From Anaeramoeba flamelloides (lineage: Eukaryota; Metamonada; Anaeramoebidae), in contig JANTQA010000032.1 of NCBI GenBank assembly GCA_027625915.1, positions 1,488,001-1,552,000 of the forward strand: 64,000 nt of DNA, given 5' to 3'. This document shows, piece by piece, positions 56,423 to 64,000 of this stretch. The number at the start of each line of letters is the position of its first letter. Position 1 is the stretch's first letter. Position numbers and translations under genes: made by a program. The notes under the pieces are model-generated. The model saw only the letters and a list, made by a program, of their open reading frames with translations, did no database searches and had not been told where the DNA came from.

Positions 56423-57619
56423 TTACTTAAATTTTTCAAAAAATGTGAGTAACTTATTTTCTATTTCTGTTTCTGAAGGCATTTCTGAAACAGAGTCAAG
56501 CTCATTTATTCGTCCAAGATTAATTTTTTCAGGGTTATTGATAAAGCTTTTTGATTTGACTGGTTTGTTTTCTGTCTTTTCAAACCCTTTATAAATTGCA
56601 CCAGCTCTGGGAGTCTTTGGTCTTTGTCGAGGTCTAATTTTCTTTTTTTTTTTTTTCTTTCTATTTTTTTTGACATTATCAACATTAACCAACAATTCTA
56701 ATTGTGCTTTTGCAGACAACGTCCTTTTCTTTTCCATGTCCTTTTCGTTTTTGTTGTGGTCGTCTTCTTTTGCGTTTTCATCTTCTTGATCATTCTTGTT
56801 ATTGCTGTCTGTGTCACCTTTGTTCACCAAATTGTTTCCTACAAGACCTAGGTTTAATTGAAGATTTGGTTTTTTGTTTGCTATTGGTGTTTGGGTAATT
56901 GATCTAACTTTTTTCTTTTTTTTGTCCTTTTTGTTCTGTTTTTCTTTCTTCTTGGTAGCAGTGGGTTGTTTTTTTGTTTTCCCTTTTTTTTCTTCTTCTT
57001 CTTCTGATGACGAAACCGTTGCAATTGATGAGGTTGACGAAGAAGAAAGTGATTTCTTTTTGGAGCCCTTTTTGATGTTATTTTTGTTTTTTTTATTTTT
57101 TTTTGGCGCCGAAGGGGTGGATTTGATTGTTAATTGTTGCAAATTCCCATAATTTGGATTTTTTCGAGGAGAACGTGCAGAAACTACTTTCTCTTGACCT
57201 CTGTCTTTTTGTTTATTTGGGTTACCAACAAAATCGACACTCGAAAGTTCATCTTTTTGTTGTTTTTTGTCATTTTTTTCTTCAGTTTCAGAACTATTTT
57301 TGTTTTTCTTTTTGTTTTTGTTTTTGTTTTTGTTTTTCTTTTTGTTTTTCTTTTTGTTTTTCTTTTTGTTTTTGTGTTTGTGTTTGTGTTTGTTGGTCTT
57401 TGTTTTTTTATTCTTGTTTTTCTTTTTGTTTGTACTTTTGTCTGTATTGTCATTAGATCTCTCTTCATTTGATCCCAATGTTTGGGTATTTTTGGAGATT
57501 TTTGAGGTATTTTTTTCTTTTTTATCCTTTTTCTTTTTCTTGGATTCGTTTGATGGTTCATCACTGAAATCTTCAAGCGAAGAATTACCACCAAACAAAC
57601 ATTTAAAAAATTTAGACAT
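56423..57619 (-). CDS. Lysine-rich basic protein with poly-Lys and Lys/Asn repeats
   Basis: 398 residues from ATG 57619 (SKFFKCLFGGNSSLEDFSDE follows); a TTG 16 codons upstream is not used. The body is Lys-rich low complexity with KHKHKHKNKKKNKKKNKK near residue 80, acidic Ser patches (SSSSTSSIATVSSSEEEEE) and a basic Pro/Arg stretch (IRPRQRPKTPRAGAIYKGFE). The end, ETEIENKLLTFFEKFK, is more ordered. No known domain. Basic low-complexity composition would fit nucleic-acid or nucleolar binding, but this is not a family assignment. The stop is TTT AAG TAA GAT, which is also a good splice donor (GTAAGAT), so this may be only the first exon, as in the RGS and RasGEF genes. I found no convincing next exon. 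Confidence 0.72.
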   Translation of the reverse strand: MSKFFKCLFGGNSSLEDFSDEPSNESKKKKKDKKEKNTSKISKNTQTLGSNEERSNDNTDKSTNKKKNKNKKTKTNKHKHKHKNKKKNKKKNKKKNKNKNKNKKKNKNSSETEEKNDKKQQKDELSSVDFVGNPNKQKDRGQEKVVSARSPRKNPNYGNLQQLTIKSTPSAPKKNKKNKNNIKKGSKKKSLSSSSTSSIATVSSSEEEEEKKGKTKKQPTATKKKEKQNKKDKKKKKVRSITQTPIANKKPNLQLNLGLVGNNLVNKGDTDSNNKNDQEDENAKEDDHNKNEKDMEKKRTLSAKAQLELLVNVDNVKKNRKKKKKKKIRPRQRPKTPRAGAIYKGFEKTENKPVKSKSFINNPEKINLGRINELDSVSEMPSETEIENKLLTFFEKFK

Positions 57620-58636
57620 TTCTTTATGAAAGTACAGTTTTAAGATTTTTTTTTTTAATAAGAACAATTTTTGGAAAAAATCTTTTTTTTATTGAAAGAA
57701 AAGCCAATCTTTTAAAAAATGGAAATAATATCTAAAAATTGAATTTCAAAAATTGAACAATCTAATTTTGGTGTTATTCATAACAAAGGTGTACATTATT
57801 AAATATAATATTCTTTGAAAAATAAATTGAACAAAATTTTATTCCTTAAAGGACATGAAAAAGTCAATGTTGAATTATTTTAGTTTTAGAAGAAATTTGT
57901 AATTTTTGCAAAAACGATGGTACCAAAGATAGAGGTTTCTTGTAGAAAAATCTGAGGTTTTTAATGTCAAAAAATTCATTTAATTGGTTCGTAAATAGAT
58001 ATTTTTTTTCCCAGTAATAGGATAATTATTTTCACAAATACCATTAAACTTGATTGTAAAATATCGTTTTCAACTTTAGAGAAAAGATTTTTTCATTTTT
58101 AAAAGTGTAAATTTTTTCATAATTAAATTTTCCAGTAAAAAAAGTCTTAATTCATTTTTCTTTGGATTTTTGGATCTAATTAGAAAAATAAAAATTTGCA
58201 AAAAAATTTAATTTTTGAAGAAATATCACTTTTAGGAATTATTAAGACTATCTGTGAACAAATTATATTCAAAATTTGATCTTATTTTTCTAATTTGAGA
58301 AAAATAAATCAAATATGGAATCTCTTGAAAATCACGAAAAAATAAAATATTAATTGTATTCACAAATATTTATTAAATATCTTGAATTTTCAAAGAGTAG
58401 GTAATATTCTTTTACAAATATTCAGAGTTTAAATAACGAACTGGTTATTATTTTAATTAGTTTTAGGAAAATATAAATTACTTTTTTTTTATTACAAATA
58501 TGCATTTGTTTAATTTTATTTAGTTTCAAAACTCTGAAAAAAAAGAGAATAATATTGAAATCTTATTGATATTTTTAATCTTTGGTTTGTTACTTACTCA
58601 ATGAATAAATTGAGGTTAGATTTTTTCTGGTTCGTT

Positions 58637-59806
58637 TTAAGAACTACGTTTGCAATTGATCAATTTGTCTCAACACCTTTTGACCCAATCTCATTTAAAA
58701 CACAGAGTAATGATCTTGGAAATATTTTCCAATTTGGATGAAAAAAATCATTTTATGTCATTTTTTTTATGAAAAATGAAAAAGAAATTTTGAGATACGT
58801 AAACTCGAATACCCTTGTTAAGGATGGTAAAAATGAAAAAGAAAAATAATCACGATTTTTTATCATTATAAAAAATGAAGATCAGTTCAAACAAACAAAA
58901 AAAACAACTCTAACTTTCGAAGATCACAATTCTCTAAGATTTTTGAAGGTTGGGTTCCTTGTTTTGTTCTAGTAATTCGTAAACTAGACTAATCCATAAA
59001 AAAGGGGTTGAGTGTTTCTCTTTTTTTTTGTTTGGTTCTTGTTGTTTTTCCTTGAATAAATTTCCCACCATGAATAAGAGGAGATTGTCTCCTAGAATTG
59101 TTTTTTGAACAACATGATCCATTTTAAACGCAAAAAATATTGTTTTTTTTTATATTTCTATGTCAAAGTTTTCTTTGTTTGGATCGTTTCTCTCAAATCC
59201 CAATTGGTGTATCGAGGAAAATTGGCGTGGTGTGTTGTGGGAAAGATTTGGTGGTTCTTTGCATTCAAGTATCTTTTTGAAAATTAAATTTGCAAAAATT
59301 AGTCAGTTTTTTTTATTTAAAAAAAAAATATTGTGTCAGTTGAGAAAAAATGATCTTTTCGATTTTTGGAAATGAGGATTTTAGTGGATTTGATATAATA
59401 CCAAACACATTATCGTACCTATTAACCAATTTGTTCTTTGTTTGGAAATAAAAAAGAACCTATCAACAATAATTCATCAAAATTTTCCAATTTTCTCCAT
59501 TTTGAACTTTTAGGTTTAAGTGGCAAACCTTCTCATCTTCTCTCACAGATCACAAATAAATCAAAGAAGCATCTAATCATCGTCTCCAGGTTTGCCACTT
59601 AAACCTAAAAAGTTATTTTCTCCAAAAGCTGTTTTTTCGCAACCTTCTTTGTTATTTTGAAATACGATGAGAGACAACTCCAGTTATAAAATGTCTTTTT
59701 TTTCTACTTACACCTCATTGAATAAATAATTGCCAGAGTTACTAACCGACAGAATCATCTTTTATCACACGGGGCATCAAATTTCAATACCAAACGTAGT
59801 CCTTAA
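58637..59806. mobile_element. Family T2 TTAA-ended element, copy B
   Basis: It begins TTAAGAACTACGTTTG and ends AAACGTAGTCCTTAA; total 1170 bases, nearly the same as copy A. TTAA flanks both ends. The internal hairpin (59507-59611) has perfect 23-base arms, TTTAGGTTTAAGTGGCAAAC pairing with GTTTGCCACTTAAACCTAAA. Small frames inside are not transposase-like. Confidence 0.78.
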
Positions 59807-60585
59807 ATAGATTGAACAAAATTTTCCTTCAGTTTTCCAAAAATGTTTAAAGCAATGAACAGTTCTAAATTTGAAATGTTTCATTAAAACCAACTTAAAT
59901 TATTAATTTTCTCTTTTAGAATTGGAACATATGGTGTTTTTTTTATTCTTGAGAGCTATGTTTTTTTATGGAAGGTTGAATGAAAATTTTGTAACATTTA
60001 ATATTCAATTTATATTAAACATTGATTAAAAAGTATTATATTAAGGATGGACGTTCTAAATGAATTCTTCAGAGAAACTACAAATGCTACCATTTATTTT
60101 GGTTTTTTATCTTATTATACTTTGTCCAAGATTAATGTTATTTACAATTACTGATAATTTCTAATAAATGGTAGAAAATTTTTATTCACAACTTTGAATA
60201 AAGCATATTATGAAGTCAAGTGTTAAGAAACTCTCTGAAATTAGTTAGTCTTCAAAATTCTATATCCTGGACTGTTTGATAAGAAATAGTTCGAAGATTT
60301 ATAAAAATTGAAAATTGAACTAAAAATTTTTTTGAAATTTATTAGAATTTATCAGTAATCAGGAAATATTTATATTTCAAGTTTCAAAATATTTTGCGAA
60401 TTTTATTATATTAATCAAAACAAAAAGTTCTTTACAAGTTAAATTCGAAAGTGATATTTGAAGAAATTTAATTAATAGAGCTTCTTGAACTTTGAGATAA
60501 AATTCAAAGTATGATAATTTGGATTTTAATGGTTATGTTTAGAAATTTGGATAATTTAGATAGTGACAAATTCAAATAAATGGTT

Positions 60586-61792
60586 TTAAGGGGGTAAGTA
60601 CATTTTTCATTTTTTGACTGCCACCATTTATGTAAAACTGAATCATTCAAATCATTTCTTTCGCAAAATACATTGATATTTTCATAAATACTAGAGTGGA
60701 ATATATTCTAGTAATAGATATTTTCATACCAACAAAAAAAAGAAAATCAAAAAAATGAAAAAAGTGATCAAAAAAAAATAAATAAAAATCATTTATTACT
60801 TGATCTTATCTATAAAATTTTACACAATTACTTATTCTTTATTTGGTTTTATTTTTAATTCTTTATGAAAAAATTTTAACAGGAAAATTTTCGTTAAACA
60901 AATTACTGTTTATTTTGAAAGAATTTCCAAAATGAATTTAAAAATCCTATTTTCATCAATGTCATCCAATTCTGGTTTGGATTCAGAAAATCAGAGATTT
61001 TTTTAATTCTTCTTGAGAAATAAGGGTTTATTGGGTAAATTCGTTTGAATTTATAATTATTTATTTTCTTTTAAAATGAGAACTCAAAAACATTCTGAAT
61101 CTGATTGAAATTTGTTATTGAATTTCTGAATTATTTTGATTTGAATCTTTTGTAACTGTTTTTTGATTCCAAGAATTCAACTACTTTATTTTAATTTTTG
61201 AAATAGTATTCCTCGTTTTGGCTTGGTTTGAGAAAAATATTTTAAAATTGAATTTTGAAAGCAAATTTTTCACAAAAGGTTTTTTAAAATAATAATAAAT
61301 AGTAATGGGGCGAGAAATTCAAGGGAAAAAATAGTTTTTATTCATGCAAAGTAAGAAGATAAAGAAAACCAATCTTCAAAAATAGGCTTTTATCGAATTT
61401 TTTTTTTTTTTCATTCTTGATTTCAACAAATTTATTTGGAATGGTGATCTTTCGTGATTGGTCTTCTAAAAGAAAATATTTCTTTCAAATGCACACCCTT
61501 TGGAGTATATTTTGTTGGTTTACTGTTTGATTAATTTCGATCATTGGTATAAACACATTTCTAGATCCAAAACAAAATTTAATAAAACCAAAAATTGAAT
61601 CAAAAAAAATGTTTAAAAAATTGAAAAAATTAAGATTCAACTCTGAATTACTTTGATTCCATTCACGAATAGACTAGTGGATAGTGTTTTGGTTTCAAAG
61701 TTTCAATATCTGGTGGCACTCAAAAAATATTTTTTAGTAATGTTAACACAATTAAAAATTTTCAAAATGGTAAAATGTACTTACTTCCTTAA
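60586..61792 (-). mobile_element. Family T1 TTAA-ended element, reversed copy
   Basis: It begins TTAAGGGGGTAAGTACATTT and ends AAAATGTACTTACTTCCTTAA, TIRs of about 20 bases with TTAA at both borders; total 1207 bases. The reverse complement is colinear with 52990-54306 (TTTTTTGAGTGCCACCAGATATTGAAA versus TTTTTCGAGTACCACAAGATATTGAAA). This is the best-preserved copy at its ends. No transposase is visible. Confidence 0.78.
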
Positions 61793-62639
61793 AATTATGA
61801 ATTGTTTTCCATTTTTGAAATTTTTTAAACAAAGCTTTGAAGAAAGAATGTTGTTTGTTTACAATCAAAGAAACAATACACAAATAATTGGTTTTGGAAT
61901 GAAGTTTGGAATAAACTGTTATTGAAAATAGAGTTTTCGAATAAAAAAAAAATCGAAATTAAAATCAAAATTTTTTACTTTTTTTAGAATTTGTTAGTAA
62001 AAAATTTTTTTTTACAAAAATGATGATTTTTTGATAAGAAGTAATTTTTGATTTGTATTTTATTGTTGTTTTATAAATTCTTGTAACCAAGTGATTATAA
62101 AGACACATTTGATTATTATTAATCCAATTAGTTTTTCTTTTAGGACATTTCTTCATACAAAAGTAACCATAACCTAGTAAAAACGATTAATTTCCACTGA
62201 GAACCAAAACGAGGTTTGATTAATTCTCTGTATTAAGTTATGATTTAAAAAAGAACCTAAATATAAAAACCAAAAAACTAAATATTAAAAAAATCATCAT
62301 TAATTTAAAAAAAACTATTTTAATCTTTTGAGAAAGGATTCTAAAAGCCTTAACCAAAATAAAAGGGTAGTGTTTGTGGTATATCTGAAGAATTTGTTTA
62401 GAATATCCATCCTTAAAAGGTATTTCTATTAGTTAATAGCTGTATTTTTTCGGATATTTTATAAAGTATTTTGGGAATATTTATATTTTAATGGTTTTAT
62501 TGTTTTTCTCAGAATTTTTTCTCAAACTAAAAGTAAAATGAATTCAAAAATTAGATATCTACAATCTTAAAATTACTTTAAAAACATGTATTTGTTATGA
62601 ATTATTATTTTAAATGTTTGATCCATTTTTTTTTCTTTT

Positions 62640-62870
62640 TGAAAAGTCCAAAATTCACTATATAATCAAATCTGAATACAACACATTCAAAAAAAGGAAA
62701 ATTATTAAAATAGTGATATCTGTACCTATATTAGGAAAACTTATTTCATTTCATTTGAGACTGTGGAGATATATATTTATCAGAATCAAACAGAAAAAAA
62801 AAAAGCAAAAATTCTAGATAAGAAACTATATGAACAAAATATTTCACTATGAATACTGAAAAAAATAACT
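62640..62870 (+). repeat. Dispersed degenerate repeat, copy 2
   Basis: Partner of 1060-1330 in the same orientation (TTTATCAGAATC, AAAAATTC, AGATAAGAAACTATA). A short frame from 62614 reads through it but is Lys/Ile-rich and unassigned. Confidence 0.5.
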
Positions 62871-63157
62871 GTTTTTAAATAGTTTTATCAGTCTGTGAAA
62901 TTACTTTATTTAATGAATTTATCAGAATTATACTGTTCAGATAAGTTATTCTTTTAAAACAAGTACGAGTGTAATTTATCATTTTAATTTTAATACCAAA
63001 TAAATTTTAAAAAAAAATAACAAGTATTAATAATCATTGGAAAATCTAAAGAGGAAATTTTAAATCATGGTATTAGTCTTCCGAACAGTTTTAGAAATTA
63101 TATTCAAATATTCTACTTTGTAAATTTTCAAGTGATTTTAATATCTTTTTCGATTTA

Positions 63158-63615
63158 CTGTTGAGAGAAAAATGTTGGAAACAGAAAATGGTTGGACACC
63201 ATTTTTAATTGAGGAACATTAGTAAAATTGAAAATCAAATCCTATTGATAACAAGGTGAATTTTCGATAAATACATGTTTAAAGGTGTAACAAGTTCTTT
63301 AATATGGGGTGTGTGTAGAATACTCATTTAAGTGGTTGATAACTAAAGTAGATCATGCTATTTTAACAAAAAACCAAGTTTTAGTAAAGTTTACTATTAA
63401 TTCTGAAAATTGTAATTTTTAGACTTGCTTTTGATTATAAGAGATAAAGTTTTGAAAAAGTAGAATTATATTAATCCTTATTCTAATTAGTAGATTATTC
63501 TTAATTTCTTTAGTTATTTCACAAACGAAAGAAATTAAAAATCATTTTCAGTAATGTTCCCAATTAAAATTGCTGTCAAACTATTTTTCTCGTCCAACAT
63601 TTTTCTCTCAACTGT
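63158..63615. mobile_element. TA-flanked MITE with long terminal inverted repeats
   Basis: The left end, after TA, reads CTGTTGAGAGAAAAATGTTGG; the right end complements it (CCAACATTTTTCTCTCAACTGT, then TA). The arms continue imperfectly for about 80 bases (TTTTAATTG then GAACATTA). 458 bases, non-coding. TA target and CAGTTGAG-like ends fit the Tc1/mariner style. Confidence 0.75.
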
Positions 63616-64000
63616 TAGAGAAATAATAATTTGATCCGACAAAGATCTTCAAAGAAACAATCAAATTTTAAAAATAAAATAAAAAGAAACAAATTAAATG
63701 AGTGATCAGATCAAAAGATATTTTTCTTGTGGTTTGATACATTTGGTGGGTTCACAGAACATTTACATCTAGAATACATATATTTTTGGAATAATCCTTA
63801 AATCCCAACTTATTATTTTCTTATTAGATTTACTAACAATAAAAATAATCAGGATAATCGAAATCATTAAGTGTATTCTTATATTTTTAATTCTCTTTTG
63901 TGAAAACAATCACTTGAAAGAATCATTTATTGAAAGAACCATTTAAATTCACAATATTTCACAAAAGAATTTAATATAAATTGATCGATCTCAAGATTGT

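Larger units (their letters stand above)
57620..64000. other. Gene-free stretch with TTAA and TA elements
   Basis: More than 6 kb with no supported host gene. It contains the T2 copy B (58637-59806), a small hairpin with arms CTACCATTTATT near 60094-60174, the reversed T1 copy (60586-61792), a copy of the 1.06 kb repeat (62640-62870) and a TA-flanked MITE (63158-63615). Frames at 58934, 59105, 59160, 61653, 61965 and 62614 lie in or beside these repeats. Confidence 0.65.

Noticed and set aside
57127-57629. Plus- and minus-strand overlapping frames over the Lys/Asn repeats (Phe/Cys/Val-rich or Lys/Thr-rich)
   Set aside because: These are alternative frames of the low-complexity repeat in the Lys-rich gene.
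1-64000. tRNA or rRNA genes, CRISPR arrays, telomere repeats, retrovirus-like or Polinton-like elements
   Set aside because: No cloverleaf with a GGTTCGA-type arm, no rRNA core words, no regularly spaced repeats, no reverse transcriptase, integrase or capsid-like protein was found on either strand.

Overview
The window is strongly AT-rich eukaryotic nuclear DNA with sparse protein genes, long A/T homopolymers and very lysine-, asparagine- and glutamate-rich proteins. Seven protein genes are supported. Four are interrupted by GT-AG introns, and several of those introns are long and repeat-bearing. Large RasGEF, RGS-DUF547 and ankyrin proteins, coiled-coil proteins with poly-Lys or Glu-Gln runs, and a conserved eukaryotic nucleolar protein point to a free-living amoeboid protist. 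My best guess is an Anaeramoeba-type genome; this is an inference from protein style, not a proven assignment.

Layout. At 2.8-8.0 kb on the plus strand is a Noc2 ribosome-biogenesis gene in three exons, with a 2.57 kb second intron and an apparent one-base error in a 39-A run. At 12.9-14.4 kb, plus strand, is a two-exon cytochrome-b5-reductase-type flavoenzyme. All further genes are on the minus strand: a 1734-residue ankyrin protein (19.2-24.4 kb), a coiled-coil protein (29.1-31.2 kb), a PAS-coiled coil-RGS-DUF547 protein with a likely myristoylated N-terminus (35.4-40.0 kb), a RasGEF (45.1-50.7 kb), and a lysine-rich basic protein (56.4-57.6 kb). The last three genes named were assembled or trimmed by me. 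The short 92-codon frame at 39.7-40.0 kb is the first PAS exon of the RGS gene, and the 127-codon frame at 50.4-50.7 kb is the first exon of the RasGEF. In both cases the apparent stop codon lies inside a GTAA splice donor.

The spaces between genes, about 4-6 kb each, are full of old repeats. They include two TA-flanked transposons sitting side by side in one TA microsatellite (15.0-17.6 kb; one is a decayed Tc1-like element), two small TA-flanked MITEs (10.3 kb, 63.2 kb), several families with TTAA at their ends (42.1, 53.0, 55.0, 58.6, 60.6 kb), arrays of perfect hairpins (1.5, 8.2-8.7, 49.0, 54.5 kb), and two dispersed families that keep traces of a shared peptide. The genes do not form a pathway. 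RasGEF and RGS are both G-protein regulators, but they are unlinked in mechanism and lie about 5 kb apart. I saw no rRNA or tRNA gene, CRISPR array, retrovirus-like or Polinton-like element.
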